Shown piece by piece: positions 55,682-64,000 of a stretch of 64,000 bases of DNA. Position 1 is the first letter of the stretch. The number at the start of each line of letters is the position of its first letter. Under the pieces are notes generated by a model. That model had not been told where the DNA came from, ran no database searches, and was given only the letters and a program-made list of their open reading frames with translations. The translations under genes were made by a program, and so were the position numbers. Location of the stretch: positions 1,488,001-1,552,000 of the forward strand of contig NZ_CP101137.1 in the NCBI RefSeq assembly GCF_028473745.1. The letters run 5' to 3'. Source of the DNA: Streptomyces sp. M92. GTDB taxonomy: Bacteria > Actinomycetota > Actinomycetes > Streptomycetales > Streptomycetaceae.

Positions 55682-55695
55682 GTTTCACGTGAAAC
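55682..55695. other. parS partition site
   Basis: GTTTCACGTGAAAC, perfect palindrome and exact match to the Streptomyces ParB-binding consensus; the palindrome extends to 18 bases (AGG...CCT, 55680-55697). It fills the short gap between tRNA-Asp and tRNA-Phe. Confidence 0.85.
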
Positions 55696-55700
55696 CTCGC

Positions 55701-55774
55701 GGCTGGGTAGCTCAGTTGGTACGAGCGATCGCCTGAAAAGCGATAGGTCGCCGGTTCGACCCCGGCCCCAGCCA
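55701..55774 (+). tRNA. tRNA-Phe (GAA)
   Basis: Acceptor GGCTGGG/CCCAGCC, D-arm TAGCTCAGTTGGTACGAGC, anticodon loop CTGAAAA (GAA), T-arm GGTTCGACCC, discriminator A. Confidence 0.95.
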
Positions 55775-55779
55775 CAGCA

Positions 55780-55807
55780 AAGGCCCCGATCTTCGGATCG
55801 GGGCCTT
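55780..55807 (+). terminator. Terminator of the tRNA cluster
   Basis: Perfect 12-base-pair stem AAGGCCCCGATC/GATCGGGGCCTT (55780-55791, 55796-55807) with a TTCG tetraloop. Confidence 0.88.
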
Positions 55808-55880
55808 GTTGTGTCGGCCGCTGTCCGGTGGACAAAAGCGTTCGCCAGGTTTTTCCGTCGGATGAGATCCTGGAACCCGT

Positions 55881-58800
55881 ATGTCTACGCATCCCGCCCC
55901 CACTCTCGGCACTCTCGCCCCTCGGCTGACCGAGCTGTCGCTGCGCGACGCGCACCGGCTCGGCCGGAGGCTGGAGGGTGCGCGGAAGATCCGTAAGCCG
56001 GAGGCCCGGGCCGCCGTTCTCGCCGAGATCGAGGCGGAGGTGGCCAAGGCCGAGCAGCGCGTCAGTGAGCGTCGGGCGCGGGTGCCCGCCGTCAGCTATC
56101 CCGAGCAGCTGCCCGTCAGTCAGAAGAAGGACGAGATCGCGGCCGCCATCCGCGATCATCAGGTCGTCATCGTCGCCGGTGAGACCGGGTCCGGCAAGAC
56201 TACGCAGATCCCGAAGATCTGCGTGGAGCTGGGGCGTGGCGTCCGCGGCATGATCGGGCACACCCAGCCCCGGCGGATCGCCGCCCGCACCGTCGCCGAG
56301 CGGGTGGCGGACGAGCTGGACACGCCGCTCGGTGAGGCCGTGGGCTGGAAGGTACGGTTCACCGACCAGGTGAACCCGGACGCCACCTTCATCAAGCTGA
56401 TGACGGACGGCATCCTGCTCGCCGAGATCCAGACCGACCGCGAGCTGCGCGCCTACGACACGATCATCATCGACGAGGCGCACGAGCGGTCCCTCAACAT
56501 CGACTTCCTGCTCGGGTACCTGGCCCAGCTGCTGCCGAAGCGCCCGGACCTGAAGGTCGTCATCACCTCGGCGACCATCGACCCCGAGCGGTTCTCCCGG
56601 CACTTCGGCGACGCGCCGATCATCGAGGTCAGCGGGCGGACGTACCCCGTGGAGGTGCGGTACCGGCCGCTCCTCGAAGAGGACGGGGACGACGCCGACC
56701 GGGACCAGATCACCGCGATCACCGATGCCGTCGAGGAGCTGATGGGCGAGGGGAAGGGCGACATCCTCGTCTTCCTCTCCGGTGAGCGCGAGATCCGGGA
56801 CACGGCGGACGCGCTGGAGAAGAAGAAGTACCGGTTCACGGAAGTGCTGCCGCTGTACGCGCGGCTGTCGCACGCCGAGCAGCACCGTGTCTTCCAGCAG
56901 CACACCGGGCGCAGGATCGTTCTGGCGACCAACGTCGCCGAGACCTCCCTCACCGTCCCCGGCATCAAGTACGTCATCGACCCGGGGTTCGCCCGGATCT
57001 CCCGCTACAGCCACCGCACCAAGGTCCAGCGGCTGCCGATCGAGCCGATCTCACAGGCCAGCGCCAACCAGCGCAAGGGCCGCTGCGGCCGTACGTCCGA
57101 CGGCATCTGCATCCGGCTTTACTCCGAGGACGACTTCGACGCCCGGCCGGAGTTCACGGACGCGGAGATCCTCCGGACCAACCTGGCCTCCGTCATCCTC
57201 CAGATGACCGCGGCCGGCCTCGGCGACATCGAGAAGTTCCCGTTCATCGACCCGCCGGACCACCGCAACATCCGCGACGGCGTGCAGCTCCTCCAGGAGC
57301 TGGGCGCGCTCGACCCCGCGCAGAAGGACGTACGCAAGCGGCTCACCGACACCGGCCGCAAGCTGGCGCAGCTGCCCGTGGACCCGCGGCTGGCCCGGAT
57401 GGTGCTGGAGGCCGACAAGAACGGCTGTGTCCGCGAGGTCATGGTCATAGCGGCGGCGCTGTCCATCCAGGACCCCCGGGAGCGGCCGGCGGAGAAGCAG
57501 GCGCAGGCGGACCAGCAGCACGCCCGCTTCAAGGACGAGACCAGCGACTTCCTGGCGTTCCTGAACCTGTGGCGGTACGTGCGCGAGCAGCAGAAGGAGC
57601 GCGGCTCGTCGTCCTTCCGCCGGATGTGCAAGCAGGAGTACCTGAACTTCCTGCGCATCCGCGAGTGGCAGGACATCTACACCCAGCTGCGCACGGTCGC
57701 CAAGCAGATGGGCATCCACCTCGACGACCAGGACGCCCCCGAGGACCGCATCCACGTGTCGCTGCTGGCGGGCCTCCTCTCCCACGTCGGAATGAAGGAC
57801 GTGAAGGAGGGCGCGAAGAACGAGTACCTGGGGGCGCGGAACGCCAAGTTCGCGATCTTCCCGGGCTCGGCGCTCTTCAAGAAGCCGCCGCGGTTCGTGA
57901 TGTCCGCCGAGCTGGTCGAGACCTCCCGGCTCTGGGCCCGCGTCAACGCGAAGATCGAACCGGAGTGGGTGGAGCCGCTGGCCGGGCACCTCCTCAAGCG
58001 CACCTACAGCGAGCCGCACTGGGAGAAGGACCAGGCGGCCGTGATGGCGTACGAGAAGGTGACGCTGTACGGCGTGCCGATCGTGGCGCAGCGCAAGGTG
58101 AACTACGGGCGGATCGATCCGGAGGTCAGCCGTGAGCTGTTCATCCGCAACGCCCTGGTCGAGGGCGACTGGCGTACGCACCACAAGTTCTTCTCGGACA
58201 ACCGCAAGCTGCTGACCGAGGTCGAGGAGCTGGAGCACCGCGCCCGGCGCCGGGACATCCTGGTCGACGACGAGACGCTGTACGACTTCTACGACCAGCG
58301 GGTGCCCGAACACGTCGTCTCGGGCGCCCACTTCGACTCGTGGTGGAAGCACAAGCGGCACGAGCAGCCCGACTTCCTCGACTTCGAGCGCGAGATGCTC
58401 ATCAACGAGAAGGCGGGCGCGGTCACCAAGGACGACTACCCGGACTCCTGGCGGCAGGGGCCGCTGAAGCTCCGGGTGACGTACCAGTTCGAGCCGGGCG
58501 CGGACGCGGACGGCGTGACCGTCCACGTGCCGCTCCAGGTGCTGAACCAGGTGACGGACGAGGGCTTCGACTGGCAGATCCCGGGGCTGCGGGAGCAGGT
58601 GGTCACGGAGCTGATCCGGTCGCTGCCGAAGCCGATCCGCCGCAACTACGTCCCGGCCCCGAACTACGCGCAGAAGTTCCTGCAGCGGGCGGTACCGCTC
58701 CAGGAGCCGCTGACGGTGACCATGGCGCGGGAGCTGAAGCGCATGGTGGGGGTGCCCTTCGACGCGGAGGACTTCGACTGGGCGAAGGTCCCCGACCACC

Positions 58801-59825
58801 TCAGGATCACGTTCCGGATCGTCGACGAGCGGCGGCGCAAGCTGGCCGAGGACAAGGACCTCGAGGCGCTGAAGCTCCGGTTGAGGCCGAAGGCGCGCAA
58901 GGCGCTGTCGCAGGCCGCGGCGGCCACCGCCGTGCGCAGTGGCGGCGAGTCGCTGGAGCGCTCCGGTCTGACCGACTGGACGATCGGCACCCTGTCGCGG
59001 GTCTTCGAGACGCGCCGGGCGGGCCAGCCGGTGAAGGCGTACCCGGCGCTGGTCGACGACGGCGACACCGTCTCCGTGCGGCTCTTCGACACCGAGGCCG
59101 AGCAGGCGCAGGCGATGTGGAAGGGCACGCGCCGGCTGATCCTGCGCAACATCCCGGTCAACCCGGCGAAGTTCGCGTCCGAGAAGCTGACCAACCAGCA
59201 GAAGCTGAACCTGTCCGCGAATCCGCACGGTTCCATCCAGGCGCTGTTCGACGACTGTGCCATGGCGGCGGCGGACAAGCTGATCGCCGACTTCGGCGGC
59301 CCGGCGTGGGACGAGGAGTCGTACCGGAAGCTCTACGACAAGGTCCGCGCGGAGATCGTCGACACGACCGTTCGCACGGTGGGGCAGGTGCGGCAGGTGC
59401 TGGCGGCCTGGCAGGCGTGCGAGCGGCGCCTGAAGGCCGTCCGGAGCCCCGCGCTGCTGGCGAACCTCCAGGACGTGCGGGGGCAGCTGGACGCGCTGGT
59501 GAAGCCCGGTTTCGTGACGGAGGCCGGGATCAGGCGGCTGCCGGACCTGATGCGCTACCTGGTCGCCGCGGACCGGAGGCTGCAGCAGATGCCGACCGGC
59601 GTCCAGCGGGACACGTCCCGGATGGAGAAGGTCCACGAGATGCGGGACGAGTACGCCTGGCTGCTGGAGCAGATGCCGCGGGGCCGGCCGGTGCCGCAGC
59701 AGGTCCTGGAGGTGCGCTGGATGATCGAGGAGCTGCGGGTCAGCTACTTCGCGCACGCGCTGGGCACGGCGTACCCCGTCTCCGACAAGCGGATCGTGAA
59801 GGCGATCGACGCGCTGGCGCCGTAG
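55881..59825 (+). CDS. hrpA: ATP-dependent RNA helicase HrpA
   Basis: 1314 residues, full length for HrpA. Motifs: Walker A GETGSGKTTQ (about 101-110), QPRRIAAR, DEAH in IIIDEAHERS (about 193-202), TSATID, LATNVAETSLT and QRKGRCGRTSDG (about 394-405), then the HA2/ratchet and OB-fold regions and a long DUF3418 C-terminus (about 690-1310). HrpA-type DEAH helicases rescue stalled or collided ribosomes in E. coli. The gene is flanked by two identical tRNA-Asp genes. ATG 55881 starts a protein with family-typical N-terminal helix LTELSLRDAHRLGRRLEGAR. Confidence 0.94.
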   Translation: MSTHPAPTLGTLAPRLTELSLRDAHRLGRRLEGARKIRKPEARAAVLAEIEAEVAKAEQRVSERRARVPAVSYPEQLPVSQKKDEIAAAIRDHQVVIVAGETGSGKTTQIPKICVELGRGVRGMIGHTQPRRIAARTVAERVADELDTPLGEAVGWKVRFTDQVNPDATFIKLMTDGILLAEIQTDRELRAYDTIIIDEAHERSLNIDFLLGYLAQLLPKRPDLKVVITSATIDPERFSRHFGDAPIIEVSGRTYPVEVRYRPLLEEDGDDADRDQITAITDAVEELMGEGKGDILVFLSGEREIRDTADALEKKKYRFTEVLPLYARLSHAEQHRVFQQHTGRRIVLATNVAETSLTVPGIKYVIDPGFARISRYSHRTKVQRLPIEPISQASANQRKGRCGRTSDGICIRLYSEDDFDARPEFTDAEILRTNLASVILQMTAAGLGDIEKFPFIDPPDHRNIRDGVQLLQELGALDPAQKDVRKRLTDTGRKLAQLPVDPRLARMVLEADKNGCVREVMVIAAALSIQDPRERPAEKQAQADQQHARFKDETSDFLAFLNLWRYVREQQKERGSSSFRRMCKQEYLNFLRIREWQDIYTQLRTVAKQMGIHLDDQDAPEDRIHVSLLAGLLSHVGMKDVKEGAKNEYLGARNAKFAIFPGSALFKKPPRFVMSAELVETSRLWARVNAKIEPEWVEPLAGHLLKRTYSEPHWEKDQAAVMAYEKVTLYGVPIVAQRKVNYGRIDPEVSRELFIRNALVEGDWRTHHKFFSDNRKLLTEVEELEHRARRRDILVDDETLYDFYDQRVPEHVVSGAHFDSWWKHKRHEQPDFLDFEREMLINEKAGAVTKDDYPDSWRQGPLKLRVTYQFEPGADADGVTVHVPLQVLNQVTDEGFDWQIPGLREQVVTELIRSLPKPIRRNYVPAPNYAQKFLQRAVPLQEPLTVTMARELKRMVGVPFDAEDFDWAKVPDHLRITFRIVDERRRKLAEDKDLEALKLRLRPKARKALSQAAAATAVRSGGESLERSGLTDWTIGTLSRVFETRRAGQPVKAYPALVDDGDTVSVRLFDTEAEQAQAMWKGTRRLILRNIPVNPAKFASEKLTNQQKLNLSANPHGSIQALFDDCAMAAADKLIADFGGPAWDEESYRKLYDKVRAEIVDTTVRTVGQVRQVLAAWQACERRLKAVRSPALLANLQDVRGQLDALVKPGFVTEAGIRRLPDLMRYLVAADRRLQQMPTGVQRDTSRMEKVHEMRDEYAWLLEQMPRGRPVPQQVLEVRWMIEELRVSYFAHALGTAYPVSDKRIVKAIDALAP

Positions 59826-59931
59826 CCGACGCACGTGACGAGGCGTGTACGGAGGGTGAGTTCGACCCGGGGCTCCCCCTCCTGTACAGTCTCTTCTCGC
59901 AGCGCAACGCAAGAAAAGCGCCGCGAAACCT

Positions 59932-60006
59932 GGTCCTGTGGAGCAGTTTGGAGTGCTCGCCACCCTGTCAAGGTGGAGGCCGCGGGTTCAAATCCCGTCA
60001 GGACCG
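59932..60006 (+). tRNA. tRNA-Asp (GUC), copy 2
   Basis: 75 bases, identical to 55602-55676. Followed by a terminator. Confidence 0.96.
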
Positions 60007-60011
60007 CAGCA

Positions 60012-60043
60012 GAAAGACCCGCACCCATCGGTGCGGGTCTTTC
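60012..60043 (+). terminator. Terminator of tRNA-Asp copy 2
   Basis: Perfect 13-base-pair stem GAAAGACCCGCAC/GTGCGGGTCTTTC, loop CCATCG, followed by CTCGTCT. Confidence 0.88.
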
Positions 60044-60296
60044 CTCGTCTCCCCGCCCGCAAGTACGAGTGCGCGCCGCGCCGTCAGAACAGCGGACGGG
60101 ACAGCTCGCCCTCCAAGCCGGTGACGAACCAGTACGGGCCCCATTCTCGTGCGGGCCTCTTCTCGTGCTCCCCCGACGCGTTCCGCCCCACGCTCACCAA
60201 AAGGCTCCCAGCGCCCCTCTCCCGGCCTTGACGGCGTCACATTCGCTCGGTACTCCAAAGACAGGGAACGTCCCCGCACGGCCCCGGAGGTGGCGT

Positions 60297-60491
60297 ATGG
60301 CGGCATCGGTCAGGCACGAGACGCGGGCCCTGCTCCGCGCGCACTTGTCGGCCGCGACGTCCTACCGTCATCTGACGCGCCACTGTCCGATCTGCCACCG
60401 GCTGCTGCGGCTGGCACTGGACTCACCCGCCCCCCAGTCCCCGACGAGCCGTCAAGAGGGCGCCGAGAGCGAGACCGCGTCCCCGGCGTGA
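60297..60491 (+). CDS. Small Cys/His protein (64 residues)
   Basis: ATG 60297 is preceded by a perfect GGAGG six bases upstream. The product has a basic helix (VRHETRALLRAHLSAATSYR) and HCPICHRLLRLAL, where CxxC with flanking His could bind zinc, then an acidic disordered end. I believe it is a conserved Streptomyces small protein (DUF6274-like), but the name is from memory. It stands alone between tRNA-Asp and bldC. Confidence 0.68.
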   Translation: MAASVRHETRALLRAHLSAATSYRHLTRHCPICHRLLRLALDSPAPQSPTSRQEGAESETASPA

Positions 60492-60944
60492 GGTCCGCCG
60501 GCCCCAACGCCCTTGCCACACCGGCCTTCTGGAGCGCGGGCCTCCATTAACGCACCCGTGCCGCACCCAACAAGCACCGCGCGCTGTGACGGGTGTCACC
60601 GCATGAGTTTTTGAAACCGCGGCACTTACGGCTCCCCTACAACTGGTCAATTTAATATGTGCAATTGCACCGCTCCCCCCAGTCTCCCCGCAGTCCCCCC
60701 GCAGCCCCCGCACAGCCGTTCCGACACCTCTCCCCAGACTCCGACAAGGGCGCTCACAGAGGGCGGCACACGACCCCTCACCAGGCACAGGACCGCACAA
60801 AAAAGAGATCGCGCTGGACCCGGCGGAGTCCAGCGCGATCGACGACGCACCCCTGTTGGGGCAGGAACGGCGTCGTGTGGAGCTGTGGTTCCGAGCTCCT
60901 CGGCGGGTTGGGGGACCTGCCGTTTTGCCCGGTTATTCAGTTGT
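60492..60944. other. 453-base region between the small gene and bldC
   Basis: No gene. It contains an AT-rich patch around 60640-60660 next to a 12-base perfect palindrome GTGCAATTGCAC (60659-60670), a possible operator, and the bldC terminator at 60799-60840. Confidence 0.5.
60799..60840 (-). terminator. Terminator of bldC
   Basis: Perfect 13-base-pair stem GATCGCGCTGGAC/GTCCAGCGCGATC (60807-60819, 60828-60840), followed on the minus strand by TCTTTTTTG, a rare true intrinsic terminator for this genome. Confidence 0.88.
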
Positions 60945-61151
60945 TCAGGCCTCGCTGCGCTGCTGCGGGATGCCCGCGAGCAGGGCGCGGACCTCGGCCT
61001 CGCGGTAGCGGCGATGCCCGCCGAGCGTGCGGATCGACGTGAGCTTGCCGGCCTTCGCCCAGCGCGTGACCGTCTTCGGGTCGACGCGGAACATGGTGGC
61101 GACCTCAGCCGGGGTCAGCAGCGGCTCGGCATCAGGGGTGCGAGCGGTCAT
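60945..61151 (-). CDS. bldC: MerR-like developmental regulator BldC
   Basis: 68 residues: a single winged helix-turn-helix (about 10-60; LLTPAEVATMFRVDPKTVTRWAKAGKL and TLGGHRRYREAEVRALL) with no effector-binding domain, as in BldC. BldC delays sporulation by repressing reproductive genes and binds direct repeats as head-to-tail oligomers. GAGGAGG precedes ATG 61151. Downstream is an intrinsic terminator; upstream is a long regulatory region with a hairpin next to the ribosome-binding site. Order bldC / hypothetical / vdh is the S. coelicolor order. Confidence 0.95.
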   Translation of the reverse strand: MTARTPDAEPLLTPAEVATMFRVDPKTVTRWAKAGKLTSIRTLGGHRRYREAEVRALLAGIPQQRSEA

Positions 61152-61683
61152 GAGCGGCCTCCTCGGGAGAACCGAACCTTCTCGGTTCTTTCCTCTAAAT
61201 TCTGCACCTTGACCCGCGTTGCCCGGAATGAGAGACGCGAGTCGAGTCGGTTATAGGACGAACGGCTTGTCCTCGGCACTACAACTACACCATCTGTCCA
61301 GCCGCGTCGGCCAAACCGATGGAATTGCCCTCCCAGGTGTTCATCAGCGACGGAAGCCGATGGACCATGCCATAGCGGACAGTCACGCCACTGTGACGAT
61401 CAGTCACATGACGATCAGGCGTCACCAGACCCCCCAAAGCGTGCAAACCCAGGATTCCGCCCACAGTGCATCACAATGGGACGGATCGAGCCCTCCCCGG
61501 GCTCCTTGTCCTATTTTGGCATGAGGAGGGGGAACGGGCGCAAGAGTGATGTACGTGCGGTCCGTCACGCTTGACTCATACGCCCGGATCGGGACCTACG
61601 TCCCTTGTCGACAAAAGATCAGCCCACACCGGGCGAGTGTCGGATCGGAAGACGAAACCTCACATCGGGCGGTACGTCAAACG
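61152..61683. other. 532-base bldC regulatory region
   Basis: No gene. It holds a -10-like TATAAC on the minus strand (RC of GTTATA, 61250-61255), a direct repeat TGACGATCAG (61394-61403 and 61409-61418), a dyad GTGAC-N5-GTCAC (61393-61407) and, near bldC, the leader hairpin. The left half is AT-richer than surrounding DNA. Confidence 0.5.
61168..61189 (-). promoter_or_regulatory. Leader hairpin just upstream of the bldC ribosome-binding site
   Basis: AGAACCGA-(6 bases)-TCGGTTCT, 8 base pairs, ending 17 bases before ATG 61151; the GAGGAGG lies between it and the start codon. It could limit ribosome access. Confidence 0.4.
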
Positions 61684-62535
61684 TCAGTTCGCCGACCGGC
61701 GGTCCCGGACCGCGCGCCAGCGCTCCACCAGCCGCCCGTACGCCGCCCCCGCCGCGGCCCCGTCGCCGTGCCGCAGCGCATCGATGCCCTCGGCCACGTC
61801 CGCCGCGGAGTGGTCGTCCTCCAACTCACCGGCGGGCACGGCGTGCACGAGCCCTCCGTAGTCCAGCTCGACCAGGGAGCGCGGGTGGAACTCCTCCAGC
61901 CAGCGCCCCACGTCCACCAGGCCGTCGATGAGCGGCCCCTCGTCCACGGCCTCCTTGAGCGCCCGCAGCCCCCGCGCCACCCGTCGGCGGGCCTGCACCA
62001 TCGGCGTCCGGTAGCGCAGCACCGGCGCGGCACCGCCGTCCCCGTCACCGCCCCTGTCGTACTCCCGCTCGGCGTCGGAGACCAGCACGAACCAGTTGAT
62101 CGGCACCTGCCAGGTGGCGGTGCGGATCCAGGGGCGGGCGTCCGGGTTGCGCTCCAGCCACCGTTCGTAGTCCTGGGCGCTCTGGCGGCGTACGACCGGG
62201 GGGAGCAGGGCGTCCAGCACCGGCTCCGGGAAGTCCTCGGCCAGCTCGCCCAGGGCCTGCCAGCCGCGCAGCCGGGTCCGCCAGGGGCAGACGCAGACCA
62301 CGCCGTCGACCTCGGTCACGAAGGCGTCGGCGCTCTCGTGCACCGGCACCGCGACGGGCGGGGTGGGCAGCAGGTCGGACAGGGAGCGGCGCAACTCGTC
62401 CTGGTAGGAGGGCAGGTCGGTGCGGCGGGCGTAACGGGTCCAGTGGGCGCGCTCGTCGTCGGGGAACGCGGCCAGCGGCTCGTACACGCGCAGATACGCC
62501 GCGTAGGGGACGATCACCGAGGACACCTTGCGCAC
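61684..62535 (-). CDS. Conserved hypothetical protein, divergent from vdh
   Basis: 283 residues from GTG 62535, with GGGAGGGAG upstream. Soluble; begins VRKVSSVIVPYAAYLRVYEPLAAF, contains a CVCPW segment (about 90) and a helical C-terminal half with ERWLERNPDARPWIRTATWQVPINWFVLVS. I do not recognise the family. It lies between bldC and the divergent vdh in the same place as SCO4090 in S. coelicolor. No membrane segment. Confidence 0.75.
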   Translation of the reverse strand: MRKVSSVIVPYAAYLRVYEPLAAFPDDERAHWTRYARRTDLPSYQDELRRSLSDLLPTPPVAVPVHESADAFVTEVDGVVCVCPWRTRLRGWQALGELAEDFPEPVLDALLPPVVRRQSAQDYERWLERNPDARPWIRTATWQVPINWFVLVSDAEREYDRGGDGDGGAAPVLRYRTPMVQARRRVARGLRALKEAVDEGPLIDGLVDVGRWLEEFHPRSLVELDYGGLVHAVPAGELEDDHSAADVAEGIDALRHGDGAAAGAAYGRLVERWRAVRDRRSAN

Positions 62536-62754
62536 GCCTGCTCCCTCCCCCGCGCACCGCCCCGAAAACCTGCCGGAACCGATCACAAACGCGCGGGAAC
62601 CTCGGCAAATCGTCGCACGCCCGTACTCCGTGCGGAGGTGATCCTGAGCACTGTACGGCGGGGGGACGCCTCCAGGCTCTAATCTCATGCCACAGTCCCC
62701 GCCACCCCTTGGGGACAGGTCTCCACCCGCCGCAACTACACAGGAGTCACCACC

Positions 62755-63849
62755 GTGACCGACGTAACCGGCGCACCTGCTGATGTACTGCACACCCTGT
62801 TCCACTCGGACCAGGGGGGACATGAGCAGGTCGTGCTCTGCCAGGACCGCGCCAGCGGCCTCAAGGCCGTCATCGCCATCCACTCCACCGCCCTGGGCCC
62901 CGCGCTGGGCGGTACGCGCTTCTACCCGTACGCGAACGAGGCGGACGCCGTCGCCGACGCGCTGAACCTCGCGCGCGGGATGTCGTACAAGAACGCCATG
63001 GCCGGCCTCGAGCACGGCGGCGGCAAGGCCGTGATCATCGGCGACCCGGAGCAGGTCAAGAGCGAGGAACTGCTGCTCGCCTACGGCCGCTTCGTCGCCT
63101 CGCTCGGCGGCCGCTACGTCACCGCCTGCGACGTCGGCACCTACGTCGCCGACATGGACGTCGTGGCCCGCGAGTGCCGCTGGACGACCGGCCGCTCCCC
63201 GGAGAACGGCGGCGCCGGCGACTCCTCCGTCCTCACCTCCTTCGGCGTCTACCAGGGCATGCGGGCCGCCGCCCAGCACCTGTGGGGCGACCCGACGCTG
63301 CGCGACCGCACCGTCGGCATCGCGGGCGTCGGCAAGGTCGGCCACCACCTGGTCGAGCACCTGCTCGCCGAGGGGGCGCACGTCGTCGTCACCGACGTAC
63401 GCAAGGACGTCGTGCGCTCCATCACCGAGCGGCACCCGTCGGTCGTGGCCGTCGCCGACACGGACGCGCTGATCCGGGTGGAGAACCTGGACATCTACGC
63501 CCCGTGCGCGCTCGGCGGCGCGCTCGACGACGACACCGTGCCGGTCCTGACCGCCAAGGTGGTGTGCGGCGCCGCCAACAACCAGCTCGCCCACCCGGGT
63601 GTGGAGAAGGACCTCGCCGATCGCGGCATCCTCTACGCGCCGGACTACGTGGTGAACGCCGGCGGGGTCATCCAGGTCGCCGACGAGCTGCACGGCTTCG
63701 ACTTCGACCGGTGCAAGGCGCAGGCCGCGAAGATCTACGACACCACGCTGGCCATATTCGCACGTGCGAAGGAAGACGGAATTCCGCCGGCCGCCGCGGC
63801 CGACCGGATCGCCGAGCAGCGGATGGCGGAGGCCCGGACCCGTCGGTGA
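62755..63849 (+). CDS. vdh: Valine dehydrogenase
   Basis: 364 residues, Glu/Leu/Phe/Val dehydrogenase family: N-terminal substrate domain with [15 protein letters not shown] (catalytic Lys near 90) and a C-terminal NAD domain with [16 protein letters not shown] (about 190-205). It deaminates branched-chain amino acids to 2-oxoacids; in Streptomyces it feeds acyl-CoA precursors for polyketides. GTG 62755 has AGGAG ten bases upstream; TAATCT (62680-62685) is a possible -10. Confidence 0.95.
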   Translation: MTDVTGAPADVLHTLFHSDQGGHEQVVLCQDRASGLKAVIAIHSTALGPALGGTRFYPYANEADAVADALNLARGMSYKNAMAGLEHGGGKAVIIGDPEQVKSEELLLAYGRFVASLGGRYVTACDVGTYVADMDVVARECRWTTGRSPENGGAGDSSVLTSFGVYQGMRAAAQHLWGDPTLRDRTVGIAGVGKVGHHLVEHLLAEGAHVVVTDVRKDVVRSITERHPSVVAVADTDALIRVENLDIYAPCALGGALDDDTVPVLTAKVVCGAANNQLAHPGVEKDLADRGILYAPDYVVNAGGVIQVADELHGFDFDRCKAQAAKIYDTTLAIFARAKEDGIPPAAAADRIAEQRMAEARTRR

Positions 63850-63916
63850 CCGGGCGGTGACCGCGGGGCACCTCGACGGTGATCCGGGCGGCCGGTATTC
63901 GAATGTGTGAGCGGTA

Positions 63917-63961
63917 CCCGCCGGGAGGCGGTTGGAGAGAACTCTCACTTATCCCGGCGGG
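63917..63961 (+). terminator. Terminator or large hairpin after vdh
   Basis: CCCGCCGGGA (63917-63926) pairs with TCCCGGCGGG (63952-63961); the 25-base loop holds another dyad GAGAG-AA-CTCTC. A TTGACC at the window end may be the -35 of the next gene. Confidence 0.55.
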
Positions 63962-64000
63962 TCGACCGTCGAAAGGTGGTTAAAATCGCCCTTGACCAGC

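Noticed and set aside
55668..57014. Minus-strand 448-residue frame with GVEPATYRFSGDRSYQL
   Set aside because: Antisense of tRNA-Phe plus hrpA; no ribosome-binding site, composition of a shadow.
57051..59963. Minus-strand 970-residue frame
   Set aside because: Lies wholly opposite hrpA, whose motifs are complete; His/Arg/Val-rich shadow translation.
62783..63860. Plus-strand alternative frames inside vdh
   Set aside because: Arg/Pro-rich shadows of the intact vdh frame.

Overview
The window is high-GC actinobacterial DNA and almost certainly comes from a Streptomyces chromosome core. Evidence: strong third-position GC in every gene, many leaderless genes with a TAnnnT box about 7 nt before the start codon, tRNA genes without encoded CCA, a 68-residue BldC, an AtrA-like regulator, MsiK, valine dehydrogenase, a parS site of the Streptomyces type and a contractile injection system (CIS) block. 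Locus names of S. coelicolor quoted here are from memory.

Layout. 1-4.6 kb: end of carD, then ispD-ispF (MEP isoprenoid pathway), cysS and rlmB. 4.7-9.3 kb: a DoxX-like membrane protein, a sugar-nucleotidyltransferase, a small membrane protein and msiK, the shared ATPase of sugar importers. 9.4-11.8 kb: tRNA-Thr, a small secreted four-cysteine protein and a secreted alpha/beta-hydrolase. 11.9-23.2 kb: a leftward operon of CIS genes in the order VQR-repeat protein, tube, LysM hub protein, VgrG-like spike, gp25, baseplate J, tail protein I, and a CisA-like membrane protein, joined mostly by stop/start overlaps. Sheath, AAA+ ATPase and tail-terminator genes are absent from the window. The operon starts just downstream of two near-consensus promoters and then meets an unrelated neighbourhood.

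23.5-36.6 kb: MarR/MFS pair, PAS-SpoIIE-HATPase phosphatase, NDH-2-like dehydrogenase, atrA, a sigma factor fused to a membrane anchor and a sugar-binding-like domain, an asparagine-synthetase-like protein and a TTA-containing sporulation-associated regulator. This order (about SCO4122 down to SCO4114) runs opposite to, and far from, the SCO4232-SCO4250 order on the left, so the junction near 23.2-23.5 kb looks like a rearrangement breakpoint that cut the CIS cluster.

36.6-48.2 kb: lhgO with a RecA-NDp-like promoter, trmB, a PrsW protease, an aldo/keto reductase, an M23 peptidase under a c-di-AMP (ydaO) riboswitch, a membrane PP2C phosphatase, initiator tRNA, a domain-swapped RibD-like protein, a helicase remnant, and a small gene set with one frameshifted member. 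48.2-55.4 kb: tRNA-Lys, an APC permease, a DEAD-box RNA helicase with a long repetitive RGG-like tail, a lipoprotein, a minimal metallopeptidase and a metallophosphoesterase. 55.5-64 kb: tRNA-Glu, tRNA-Asp, parS, tRNA-Phe, hrpA, a second identical tRNA-Asp, a small Cys/His protein, bldC, a hypothetical gene and vdh.

Most of the window is housekeeping and developmental core. The parts most worth following are the sheathless, promoter-capturing CIS block, the VQR-repeat protein, the membrane-tethered sigma factor, the reversed RibD and the parS and riboswitch elements.
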